Source of the DNA: Acidimicrobiia bacterium
GTDB taxonomy: Bacteria; Actinomycetota; Acidimicrobiia; Spongiisociales; SHLN01
Direction: 5' to 3'
Assembly: GCA_013043085.1 (NCBI GenBank)
Contig: JABDOU010000157.1
Coordinates: 1 to 17,720, forward strand
DNA length: 17,720 nt
Part shown: piece by piece, positions 5,700 through 12,626 of the stretch
Layout: each line of letters opens with the position of its first letter
Position numbering within the stretch: position 1 is the stretch's first letter
The notes under the pieces: generated by a model
What the model saw: the letters and a program-made list of their open reading frames with translations, nothing else
Databases searched by the model: none
Told to the model about the DNA's origin: nothing
Made by a program: the position numbers and the translations under genes

Positions 5700-6056
5700 A
5701 TGGAAGCGTTTCACACCGGACTGGGATATGCGGTGACGGCGTTTGTCGGTCTAACGGGGCTGTGGGCGCTTGCGTTTCGGAATCGCCCGCTTCCGAGCCT
5801 GTTCAGGCCGGTGATGTTGGGCTCGCTCTCGGCATTGGTCGTTCAGGTGCTGGCCGGGGTCTACCTCTACAACACGGGAAGGCGTCCTGGCTCCCAACAC
5901 ATGTTCTACGGGTTCGTCATACTTTTCACGCTTACCTTCGCATACGTATATCGGGATCAGCTCGATAAGCGTCCGGGCCTCCGGTGGGGGCTACTGCTGC
6001 TGTTCACGATGGGCCTCGGTATTCGCGGCATCATGACGTTCGGTCGCAGCTTCTGA
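5700..6056 (+). CDS. four-helix membrane protein, function unknown
   Basis: A 118-residue protein, hydrophobic throughout. Four likely membrane helices lie at about 8-26, 37-57, 68-84 and 96-112, separated by short basic loops (RNRPLPSLFRP, NTGRRPGSQH, RDQLDKRPGLR). A histidine in SQHMFYG precedes the third helix and H5 lies before the first; a heme or quinone link is possible but not shown. Positive-inside counting is ambiguous. The enoyl reductase gene follows 25 bases later but has its own promoter-like box. No family is recognised with confidence. Confidence 0.75.
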   Translation: MEAFHTGLGYAVTAFVGLTGLWALAFRNRPLPSLFRPVMLGSLSALVVQVLAGVYLYNTGRRPGSQHMFYGFVILFTLTFAYVYRDQLDKRPGLRWGLLLLFTMGLGIRGIMTFGRSF

Positions 6057-6069
6057 ACCGGGCCCGGCT

Positions 6070-6075
6070 TAGAGT
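6070..6075 (+). promoter_or_regulatory. candidate -10 box TAGAGT (leaderless)
   Basis: TAGAGT, then TGCGGC (six bases), then the ATG at 6082 of the enoyl reductase. No Shine-Dalgarno sequence. Confidence 0.4.
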
Positions 6076-6081
6076 TGCGGC

Positions 6082-6867
6082 ATGGGACTTCTTGAAGACA
6101 AGCGCCTCGTCATCACCGGCGTATTGACCGACGGGTCCATCGCATTTCATGTAGCACGCATCGCTCAGGATGAAGGCGCCGAGATCGTACTCACGAGCTT
6201 CGGTCGCGGGATGAAACTCACCGAGCGCGTTGCCAGGCGGCTTCCGAACACCGCAGAGGTGCTCGAATTGGACATCAACGATCCGGATCATGTTTCGGCG
6301 ATGGCGGAGAACCTCACGACAAGGTGGGGCGCTGTCGATGGTGCGCTTCACGCCATCGCATACGCACCCGAGGATGCCCTTGGGGGCAACTTTCTCGCAA
6401 CACCTGCCGAGAGCGCTCAGACGGCCTTCATGACGTCCGCCTATTCGCTGAAGACGCTCGCAGTCGGCCTGCATCCGCTCATGCAGGCGGGCGGAGGTGG
6501 ATCTCTCGTAACGCTCGACTTCGACAACCGTCAGGCGTGGCCCGCCTATGACTGGATGGGTGTCGCAAAAGCTGCGCTGGTCTCGGTTGTTCGCTATTTG
6601 GCGAGAGATCTCGGTTCCGATGCAATCAGGGTGAATGCTGTGTCGGCCGGACCGCTTGGCACTGTCGCAGCAAAGTCGATACCGGGCTTCGAGCAGTTTT
6701 CTCGCGTGTGGGCGCAACGTTCCCCCTTGGCCTGGGATGTTTCGAACCCGGAGCCGGTTGCCCGGATGGTGTGTGTTCTGATGTCAGACTGGGCGATGGC
6801 AACCACGGGCGAAGTCATCCATGTCGACGGCGGCTTTCACGCAATTGCAGCCGGCATCGACGAATAG
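6082..6867 (+). CDS. fabI: enoyl-[acyl-carrier-protein] reductase (NADH), InhA/FabI type
   Basis: A 261-residue short-chain dehydrogenase that reduces trans-2-enoyl-ACP in the last step of each type II fatty-acid elongation cycle, in the cytoplasm. LLEDKRLVITGVLTDGSIAF is the FabI/InhA-specific dinucleotide-binding start. HAIAYAPED lies where InhA has HSIGFMP. DFDNRQAWPAYDWMGVAKAA carries the catalytic Y156-x6-K163 in the same local sequence context as InhA Y158/K165. AVSAGPLGTVAAKSIPGF is the substrate-loop region and GEVIHVDGGFHAIA the C-terminal signature. Length (usual about 256-270) and motifs make it a complete gene. It converges on the MFS gene, with one base between the stops. Confidence 0.95.
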   Translation: MGLLEDKRLVITGVLTDGSIAFHVARIAQDEGAEIVLTSFGRGMKLTERVARRLPNTAEVLELDINDPDHVSAMAENLTTRWGAVDGALHAIAYAPEDALGGNFLATPAESAQTAFMTSAYSLKTLAVGLHPLMQAGGGGSLVTLDFDNRQAWPAYDWMGVAKAALVSVVRYLARDLGSDAIRVNAVSAGPLGTVAAKSIPGFEQFSRVWAQRSPLAWDVSNPEPVARMVCVLMSDWAMATTGEVIHVDGGFHAIAAGIDE

Positions 6868-6868
6868 C

Positions 6869-8035
6869 TCAATCTGACGGACCCGGTTCTTCCACCCACC
6901 TGAGCAAGATCACGATGGCGGCCACATTGAGGATGGCGCCGAGGATTGCGTTCCCGGCGAGCCCGAAACTGCCGTACAAACCGGGTCCGACAGCGGCGCC
7001 AATCGCCCTTGCGACGCCCATCGACACAACGGTCCAGGACAGCAATTGAGCCCGGGCCCCGGGCTTCAATTCGGTTTGCAACGGGACAGATGAAAGAATT
7101 GCAAATTCGAACCCGGCCAGCCCGAGGCCCAGGGCTCCGAGACCCAGCACGAGACTGTCTTCCCCCGGAATCAGCAGCGCATAGCCGACGGCCGAAAGGG
7201 CAAGACCGACGGCGAGCGCACGGCGTTTTCCGATGCGGTCCGTAACGGCTACGGTCGCTCCTTCTCCGGCCAACTCGGCCACACCGATGAACACAGACAT
7301 TGCGCCGAGCGCCACAATGGCCAACCCGAAAGAGGTTTCTAGCCACACTCCGAACACGACAAAGAGAACCTCGGCTCCGCCGGCGAAGAGGCTCATCACG
7401 GCCAGAAGCGAAAGGGCGGATGCGTCCCAGTCGAGTTTGCCAACAGCTCGCGGACTCGATCTGCTGCCATCGAGACTCACCCACGAACCCAGCGCGGCCG
7501 CCAGCAGGATGGCCGCAAACACCCAGAATGGTGTTGCCCAATCGCCGTTGGCGATCAACCATCCGGCGGCCGGCGCGCCGATGAGAAAGCCACCCGCCCA
7601 CGTCATTTCAAACACCCCGAGCGACCTCGCACGACGCTCGTATGGCACCCGGTCGGCCAAATACGACTGAGCGGCAACGTCAAAGCTGGGCTTGGCGAGA
7701 CCCATGGCTGCAAAGCCGGTGATTGCCCCGGCGAATGTTCCGAACGAAGCCGCGACGGCAGCGCCGAGGGAGAAAAGAGCGAGGCCGATCGTTACCTGGC
7801 GCCGATGGCCTTGCCTGCGGCCGACGGTGCCCGTGACGAGAGGTGTCGCAAGGCCGGCTGCCCACCTCGCCGACACCAAGAACCCGGCTTGCTCAATAGA
7901 GATTCCGAGTCCACGCGATATCGCTCCCAAAAAGGGATACACAAATCTGACCGCAGAGTTGACCGTCAGGCGCGCGAACGTCAAGAGCAACAGTTGTTCG
8001 GTCAGTCTTTCTCGTGGGCCAGTTCGTTCCGACAC
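6869..8035 (-). CDS. MFS transporter
   Basis: A 388-residue protein with about twelve hydrophobic segments in two halves joined by a central loop near residues 190-205 (SLDGSRSSPRAVGKLDWD). A degenerate loop 2-3 motif, TGTVGRRQGHRRQV, and a second basic loop, VTDRIGKRRA, in the C-terminal half are typical of the major facilitator superfamily, in the AraJ-like/drug-efflux range of sizes. The substrate is unknown. The start is GTG with no Shine-Dalgarno sequence; TAACGT lies seven bases upstream. The kinase gene ends 38 bases upstream on the same strand, so read-through is possible in addition to its own promoter. Confidence 0.88.
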   Translation of the reverse strand: MSERTGPRERLTEQLLLLTFARLTVNSAVRFVYPFLGAISRGLGISIEQAGFLVSARWAAGLATPLVTGTVGRRQGHRRQVTIGLALFSLGAAVAASFGTFAGAITGFAAMGLAKPSFDVAAQSYLADRVPYERRARSLGVFEMTWAGGFLIGAPAAGWLIANGDWATPFWVFAAILLAAALGSWVSLDGSRSSPRAVGKLDWDASALSLLAVMSLFAGGAEVLFVVFGVWLETSFGLAIVALGAMSVFIGVAELAGEGATVAVTDRIGKRRALAVGLALSAVGYALLIPGEDSLVLGLGALGLGLAGFEFAILSSVPLQTELKPGARAQLLSWTVVSMGVARAIGAAVGPGLYGSFGLAGNAILGAILNVAAIVILLRWVEEPGPSD

Positions 8036-8042
8036 GACCGAA

Positions 8043-8048
8043 ACGTTA
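8043..8048 (-). promoter_or_regulatory. candidate -10 box TAACGT (leaderless)
   Basis: On the minus strand TAACGT is followed by seven bases (TTCGGTC) and the GTG start at 8035 of the MFS gene. It lies inside the 38-base gap after the kinase stop. Confidence 0.4.
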
Positions 8049-8073
8049 GGAGCGGGAAAGCCCCGTCACATCG

Positions 8074-10599
8074 CTAGGCGACCGCCAGGTCCTCTTCGGC
8101 CGCCGGGAACTCGACGACAAACGTTGCCCCTCCGCCGACGGTCGGCTCGTACCACGCTTTGCCGTGCATCGACTCGGCCAGCTCCCTCACGATGCTCAGT
8201 CCGAGTCCGGTTCCGCCCGTGCCGCGAGTACCTGCCGCCTCGACCTGGGTGAAGCGTTCGAAGATCGTCTCGCGGTATTGGAAAGGAACGCCGGGGCCAT
8301 GGTCGATGATAGAAACGCGGACCCGTCCGTTCGTCTCCATCGCCACGATCTCAATTGTTGACTCCGCCGCGTATTTGCGGGCATTGTCCACCAGATTTGT
8401 GATGATGCGCCGGAGGTGGTCACGATCGATGTGGATGGGCGAAAGCATGTCCGAGGCATCGATCGAGACTGCGTCCCAATTGTCTCCTGTTGTGAGCATC
8501 TCGCTGAGGAACGACTGAACTTCTACGACCTCGGATCGCTGAGGAAGGGCCTTGTTGTCGATCTTGGACACCGTGAGGAGATCCTCAATCAGCACTTTGA
8601 GACGGTGCGCCTGGCTTCTCGCCGAGTCGAGGAGACTGGCTGCCGTCGGATTGCTGGGAGCCAGTTCGGGACGGGACATAGTCGACAATGCGCCGATGAC
8701 CGATGTGAGCGGTGTTCGTAGCTCGTGACTGACGACAGAGACGAAATCAGACTTCATCTGCGCCAGTTCTGACATTTTTCGGCCGGTCTCGTGGGACGCT
8801 TCGAGGCGTACCACGCTCTGCAAGACCAACGCGGCCGGCGCCGCCAGCAACTCGAGGGTCTTCAGGTCATCCTCGTCAAAATCGGTGGGCTTGTCGGCGA
8901 CCATCATCACTCCGATGGTCCGGTTCTCGATCTGAAGCGGTACCGCAGCCACCCGCTCGACACCCAGGTCTCGTATCAGAGGATCGGTTACGCCCTCGGG
9001 AATCTCATTGATGGCGATCGGTTGCCCATTGCGAAACGCCCAAACAGCGCCCGATTTCGACGTGAGGGGGAGGTTGTACCCATCGGCCTCGAGCGGTTGT
9101 CCAGCCGCCCAGATCGGTGAAAGAGCGTCGAGGATCTCCTCGGTCGGTCGATACAGGAGCATGACGCCGACCTTGGCATTGACGTAGCCGGCGGTCCGTT
9201 CAATGAGTTCCGGGATCACCTTGTCGATGGCTTCGCCGGCTCCAATCGTCCGCGAAACCTCATACAGCGCCTCGAGATCCTTTTGGCGGTCACGGAGCCC
9301 TTCTTGTTGAAGTTCAAGCCGCACCAGGCGCCTCGCTGCTTCACGCGCATATCGGAGAAGCTCCATATTGGTGAGAGCTATCGCCATTGAAATGACCGTG
9401 AGTGACGCGACCGGAATGATCGTGTCGAGTCCGATGATCGGGGTGGCGATCCACGTGATCGCTGCATACACACCTACCGCTGCCAGAGCAGATATCCCAT
9501 ATCCCCACAACGGCAGCAGAACCGAGCCGTATGCCAGTATGACGACATAGAGGCTGAAGACGATCACGGTGGATTCGACGTGACCGGCCAATGTCGTGAC
9601 GACGCCGAGAGCCCCGAGAATTCCAAGCAGACTGGCGATCTTGCCAACGGGCCGCACGGAGAGTTTCTTCCACGGTAGGACGCTTTGGATCGCAGCCATC
9701 ACACCACCTGCGAGGACAGGGATCGAATACGTCAGGTCCTCGAGCCTTCCTGTAATGAATCCGTAGTAGGCAGCACCTGCAAGGCCGAGCCACCACAAAA
9801 CGATGCCGATCCGGATCGCCCGGACCTTGCCGGCCGAGACAACCTGATGGTGGTCGAGTTGGCGTTTTCGCTCTTTCTGTTTGCGCTTGATTTCCTTTGG
9901 TGTCAAAGACGTCCCGCTGGTGTGTTCCGGTGGGAGAGCACCCCGCCTGGACCTGCGGTCGTTCTTGCGGTCTCGCTTTTCCTGCTCGTTTGCGAGCCGC
10001 TTTTCCTGTTTGCTCTGCTCCTTGTCTTGTTTGCGGTCTCGTTTTTCCTGGCGCCTCAGCTCGCGCCGGTCTTTCCGGCTCATCTTCTTGCGGGTGTCTT
10101 CACCATTCGTGTTCTCGAGTCTCGGAAACTCTTTGTCGATGTCCGTGAACGGGAAATTCACCTTGGGAATCTCAACGCGGGCGAGGTTGGTGAGAGTTGA
10201 CTCCAGACGCGGAGCCTGGGCAACACTCGTCGGCAGGTTCCTCTCGGGTGCACGTGTTGTTGGAAGGCGATTGAGCGTTGCGGGGACACTGGTGTTGTTG
10301 CTCGTGTCGCGGGTGGTTGGCACGATTCCCTTGGTGCCAAGGGTCAGATTCGACGATGGCAGTCCCGGTGTTTCGGCGCCAGACGTGAGCGGAGGCTCCG
10401 CATCGAGCGTGACCCGTCGCGAGGGATTGTCGGGCGGCTCGGCGGCGAGGGTGAGCCGACGAGTACGGCGCTCATCGCTACCAGAGGGCGGACTCGACTC
10501 GACGGTCGGGTCTTTGTCCTGGGCGCGCCGATTTTTGCGCTTGCGAGGCTTTTGCTCAGGACGCATGCTGCTTAGTTCTTGATAAAGGTCATCACCCAT
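8074..10599 (-). CDS. membrane sensor histidine kinase with GAF domain and long charged N-terminus
   Basis: The protein has 841 residues. About 1-160 is a Pro/Thr-rich, probably disordered tail with repeated RRLTLAAEPP / RRVTLDAEPP units; 170-250 is a strongly charged Lys/Arg/Glu helix. About 262-412 has roughly six membrane helices; 440-595 is a GAF domain. HisKA follows with SHELRTPLTS (H625 the phospho-acceptor), then HATPase_c with N735-LVDNARKY, DHGPGVP (766-772) and GTGGTGLGLSIV (792-803). All catalytic boxes are present, so it should autophosphorylate. No response regulator is in the window. It is divergent from ddl, with 33 bases between starts, which suggests co-regulation or an envelope-related signal. 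An ATG 11 codons in is an alternative start. Confidence 0.92.
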   Translation of the reverse strand: MGDDLYQELSSMRPEQKPRKRKNRRAQDKDPTVESSPPSGSDERRTRRLTLAAEPPDNPSRRVTLDAEPPLTSGAETPGLPSSNLTLGTKGIVPTTRDTSNNTSVPATLNRLPTTRAPERNLPTSVAQAPRLESTLTNLARVEIPKVNFPFTDIDKEFPRLENTNGEDTRKKMSRKDRRELRRQEKRDRKQDKEQSKQEKRLANEQEKRDRKNDRRSRRGALPPEHTSGTSLTPKEIKRKQKERKRQLDHHQVVSAGKVRAIRIGIVLWWLGLAGAAYYGFITGRLEDLTYSIPVLAGGVMAAIQSVLPWKKLSVRPVGKIASLLGILGALGVVTTLAGHVESTVIVFSLYVVILAYGSVLLPLWGYGISALAAVGVYAAITWIATPIIGLDTIIPVASLTVISMAIALTNMELLRYAREAARRLVRLELQQEGLRDRQKDLEALYEVSRTIGAGEAIDKVIPELIERTAGYVNAKVGVMLLYRPTEEILDALSPIWAAGQPLEADGYNLPLTSKSGAVWAFRNGQPIAINEIPEGVTDPLIRDLGVERVAAVPLQIENRTIGVMMVADKPTDFDEDDLKTLELLAAPAALVLQSVVRLEASHETGRKMSELAQMKSDFVSVVSHELRTPLTSVIGALSTMSRPELAPSNPTAASLLDSARSQAHRLKVLIEDLLTVSKIDNKALPQRSEVVEVQSFLSEMLTTGDNWDAVSIDASDMLSPIHIDRDHLRRIITNLVDNARKYAAESTIEIVAMETNGRVRVSIIDHGPGVPFQYRETIFERFTQVEAAGTRGTGGTGLGLSIVRELAESMHGKAWYEPTVGGGATFVVEFPAAEEDLAVA

Positions 10600-10619
10600 G
10601 ACGTGACTCGCTGCGCGAG

Positions 10620-10625
10620 TAATGT
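10620..10625 (+). promoter_or_regulatory. candidate -10 box TAATGT for ddl (leaderless)
   Basis: TAATGT is followed by seven bases (CTCCCTC) and GTG at 10633. ATGACG at 10598-10603 is a possible -35 with a 16-base spacer; it overlaps the start codon of the divergent kinase. Confidence 0.45.
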
Positions 10626-10632
10626 CTCCCTC

Positions 10633-11676
10633 GTGGCTTCTGTCTTAGTTCTTTTCGGTGGAACGTCAGCCGAACATGAGGTTTCTTGCGTTTCTGCGGC
10701 ATCGGTCGTATCTGCCCTGCAAACCCACCATCATCACGTGGTCGCTGTGGGAATCGATCGGTCCGGGGGATGGCACCTTGTTGAGGTCGGGAGTCCGGAA
10801 GGGGTAGAGGTGCCGGAAGTCGTTCGGCTCGAACCCGTCGGTGAGATTGTCCATTTGCTCACGCCCGGCGGCCGGCTGCTCTCAGAAACTGGCTCTGACA
10901 TTGTCGTGGACGCCGTGTTTCCGGTTCTGCACGGTCCGTTTGGCGAAGATGGCACCGTACAGGGCCTGCTCGAGGTTGCGGGTTTACCGTACGTCGGGGC
11001 AGGAGTCCTCGGATCGGCGGTCGGGATGGACAAGGACATGGCTCGACGGTTGTTTTCAGAAGCAGACCTTCCCTTGGCCAAGAGTGTGGTTGTTCGTCAC
11101 GCCGACTGGATCAACAACCGGGCCGACGTCGCCGGTCGCCTGAAGCAGCAGCTCGGATTTCCCATTTTTGTGAAACCCGCATCTCTGGGATCGTCGGTTG
11201 GCATATCAAAGGTTGAGCGCGACGATCAGCTCGAAGTTGCACTGTCTCTTGCTTTCGAGCACGGCCCAAAAGCGATGGTCGAAGAGGCCGTAGCAGGGCG
11301 CGAGATCGAGGTCGCAGTGTTGGAAGGTCCCAGGATGAGTGTGCCGGGCGAGATCGTTCCTCCCCCAGGACATTGGTACGACTACGAATCCAAGTATCAA
11401 GATGAGGAAACCGTATTGCATGTTCCGGCCCATCTGTCATCGGCTGAAGTCGCTGACGTGCAGGCGCTGGCGGGTCGTGCATTCGAGGCCCTCGACCTGA
11501 CAGGCCTCGCCCGTGTCGATTTCTTCTTTGAAGAAGCAGGTCGCGGCTTCCTGCTCAATGAAGTCAACACCATGCCCGGCATGACATCTCGAAGCATGTT
11601 TCCGCTGCTCTGGGAGGCTTCAGGGCTCAAGTACCCAGACCTCATCGACGGCCTTGTCAAGGCTGCGATCGGATAA
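10633..11676 (+). CDS. ddl: D-alanine--D-alanine ligase
   Basis: An ATP-grasp ligase that joins two D-alanines for the peptidoglycan stem peptide, in the cytoplasm. From the GTG the protein is 347 residues: VLFGGTSAEHEVS at 5-17, FPVLHGPFGEDGTVQGLLE at 96-114, the ATP-binding FVKPASLGSSVGISK at 179-193, the omega-loop YDYESKY at 249-255 with the Tyr that marks D-Ala rather than D-lactate as acceptor, and LLNEVNTMPGMT at 307-318 for Mg and substrate. An ATG at 10579 is also in frame but would add 18 unconserved residues and overlap the divergent kinase. The GTG puts the family motif at the normal distance from the N-terminus and has a TAATGT box seven bases upstream. Confidence 0.95.
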   Translation: MASVLVLFGGTSAEHEVSCVSAASVVSALQTHHHHVVAVGIDRSGGWHLVEVGSPEGVEVPEVVRLEPVGEIVHLLTPGGRLLSETGSDIVVDAVFPVLHGPFGEDGTVQGLLEVAGLPYVGAGVLGSAVGMDKDMARRLFSEADLPLAKSVVVRHADWINNRADVAGRLKQQLGFPIFVKPASLGSSVGISKVERDDQLEVALSLAFEHGPKAMVEEAVAGREIEVAVLEGPRMSVPGEIVPPPGHWYDYESKYQDEETVLHVPAHLSSAEVADVQALAGRAFEALDLTGLARVDFFFEEAGRGFLLNEVNTMPGMTSRSMFPLLWEASGLKYPDLIDGLVKAAIG

Positions 11677-11710
11677 GCCGGGACTCACAGATGGGACAGA
11701 TCACCGTCCC

Positions 11711-11716
11711 TATACT
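11711..11716 (+). promoter_or_regulatory. candidate -10 box TATACT
   Basis: TATACT lies eight bases before the ATG at 11725 of the cold-shock-like gene. It is close to the sigma-70 consensus and in leaderless position. No clear -35. Confidence 0.5.
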
Positions 11717-11724
11717 CGGGCGCC

Positions 11725-11937
11725 ATGCAAGGTGTTGTGAAGGTCTACGATCCAAAAACTGGAGCGGGCATCATCATCCGGGAAGACAACCGTGAGCCCG
11801 TATACCTGCGACCGGGTTCGCTCGACGGCAGTCTGTTTCGCATGCTCCGGCAGGGTCAGCGTGTCGTATTCGATATATCCGGTGAAGATGGCCGGGATTA
11901 TGCAACGCGCCTTCGCTTCGGGTCAGACGGTTATTAG
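11725..11937 (+). CDS. cold-shock-domain-like small protein
   Basis: A 70-residue protein laid out like a cold-shock OB fold: GVVKVYDPKTGAGIIIREDN (strands 1-2), EPVYLRPGSLDG (strand 3 and loop), LRQGQRVVFDIS (strand 4), and DYATRLRFG (strand 5). The length equals classic CspA proteins. The nucleic-acid-binding signatures have been lost: RNP1, usually KGFGFI, is TGAGIII, and RNP2, usually VFVHF, is PVYLRP, so the stacking aromatics are missing. It may no longer bind RNA in the usual way. It is followed by the RAM-domain gene with a 2-base gap (TAG-CT-GTG), implying coupled translation. Confidence 0.7.
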   Translation: MQGVVKVYDPKTGAGIIIREDNREPVYLRPGSLDGSLFRMLRQGQRVVFDISGEDGRDYATRLRFGSDGY

Positions 11938-11939
11938 CT

Positions 11940-12176
11940 GTGGCTGTTGAGTCCTTTGTACTCATCCAAACCGAGCCGGGCCGCACGGCTGAGGTTGTTG
12001 CGCGATTGACATCGTTGCCGGGAATCGTACGCGTGACCGGGGTTTCGGGTTCGTATGACGTAATCGCCGAGGCAGAAACCCGCTCGATCGATGAAATGGG
12101 AGTACTCGTCGGCACAAACGTCACAGCAGTCGACGGGATTAGCCGGGCCGTAGCTTGTCCCAAGGTCACTATCTAG
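11940..12176 (+). CDS. stand-alone Lrp/AsnC ligand-binding (RAM) domain protein
   Basis: A 78-residue protein consisting only of the alpha-beta sandwich RAM/ACT-like domain of Lrp/AsnC regulators: SFVLIQTEPGRTAEVVARL, LPGIVRVTGVSGSYDVIAEA (the conserved G-x-YD turn), then VGTNVTAVDGISRAV. There is no helix-turn-helix. Such small stand-alone RAM proteins oligomerise and bind amino acids or partner Lrp-type regulators. The start is GTG, two bases after the preceding stop, with no separate ribosome-binding site. It is convergent with rpmB. Confidence 0.85.
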   Translation: MAVESFVLIQTEPGRTAEVVARLTSLPGIVRVTGVSGSYDVIAEAETRSIDEMGVLVGTNVTAVDGISRAVACPKVTI

Positions 12177-12314
12177 GCGAAATCCTCGAGATCGAGCGGC
12201 TGGCCCGACCGGATTGTGCCCCTGTTCCTTGAGCACATTCCGAGATTCTGCGGATCCTTGAACTCCGACGTTTCCTCAGGCCGGGGGATCGCCGGCAAGT
12301 GGAGACGGCTCGGG
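12177..12314. other. 138-base convergent gap between RAM gene and rpmB
   Basis: No gene is seen. A 5-bp hairpin GCCGG-GGGATCG-CCGGC occurs near 12282-12298, with no T-run, and may act in termination. Confidence 0.35.
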
Positions 12315-12503
12315 CTAGACCTTCTCTATCTTTCCGGCTTTGATACAGGACGTGCATACCCGGGCTTTTCGCGAGTTCGTACCGTCCTTGACCCGAACCT
12401 GCTGGACGTTTGGCAGCCATCGACGATTGGACCGCTTGTGGGAGAAGCTGACCTTCTTGCCGTAGCGCGGGCCTTTGTCGCAAATCTCGCAACGGTGGGA
12501 CAT
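12315..12503 (-). CDS. rpmB: 50S ribosomal protein L28, zinc-ribbon form
   Basis: A 62-residue protein that binds 23S rRNA in the large subunit. HRCEICDKGPRYGKKVSFSH and KRSNRRWLPNVQQVRV are the L28 signature. C5-x2-C8 and C50-x2-C53 make a zinc ribbon, the C+ form that is found alongside cysteine-free paralogues in some actinobacteria. The ATG is preceded by CGAGG five bases upstream, a real Shine-Dalgarno sequence. It is divergent from recG, the normal actinobacterial neighbourhood being rpmB-(DAK kinase)-recG on one strand. Confidence 0.95.
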   Translation of the reverse strand: MSHRCEICDKGPRYGKKVSFSHKRSNRRWLPNVQQVRVKDGTNSRKARVCTSCIKAGKIEKV

Positions 12504-12515
12504 GAGAACCTCGAA

Positions 12516-12542
12516 TCAAAAAGAACTGTCAAAAAAGAACTG
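12516..12542. repeat. 13/14-bp direct repeat in the rpmB leader
   Basis: TCAAAAAGAACTG (12516-12528) and TCAAAAAAGAACTG (12529-12542) are adjacent. On the minus strand they give the T-rich GTTCTTTTTTGACAGTTCTT just upstream of the rpmB Shine-Dalgarno sequence. This could be a regulatory or ribosome-standby site. Confidence 0.7.
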
Positions 12543-12561
12543 GCGGTCGTGAGCGGCCGAA

Positions 12562-12567
12562 ACCATA
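12562..12567 (-). promoter_or_regulatory. candidate extended -10 (TGCTATGGT) of rpmB
   Basis: On the minus strand TATGGT is preceded by TGC, an extended -10 arrangement. It would give an rpmB leader of about 50 bases that carries the T-rich direct repeats. No -35 was recognised. Confidence 0.3.
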
Positions 12568-12611
12568 GCACAGGCTAGGGGATGGGAGGCAGAACTGGGC
12601 AGTCCAGCCGG

Positions 12612-12617
12612 TACGCT
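12612..12617 (+). promoter_or_regulatory. candidate -10 box TACGCT of recG
   Basis: TACGCT lies nine bases before the ATG at 12627. It is weaker than the other boxes, but no Shine-Dalgarno sequence is present either. Confidence 0.25.
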
Positions 12618-12626
12618 ACGCGTCGC

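Noticed and set aside
6031..6717. 228-residue minus-strand frame with many cysteines
   Set aside because: It is antisense to the well-supported enoyl reductase; no domain.
9881..10582. 233-residue plus-strand frame, Ser/Arg/Phe-rich
   Set aside because: It is the complement of the Lys/Glu-rich N-terminus of the histidine kinase; composition mirrors that region.
10579..10632. Longer ddl N-terminus from an ATG at 10579
   Set aside because: It adds 18 unconserved residues and overlaps the divergent kinase; GTG at 10633 has a well-placed TAATGT box and gives the normal family start.
12582..12626. Longer recG start at 12582
   Set aside because: The extra 15 residues show no family similarity and no ribosome-binding site; the choice of 12627 is still only moderately supported.
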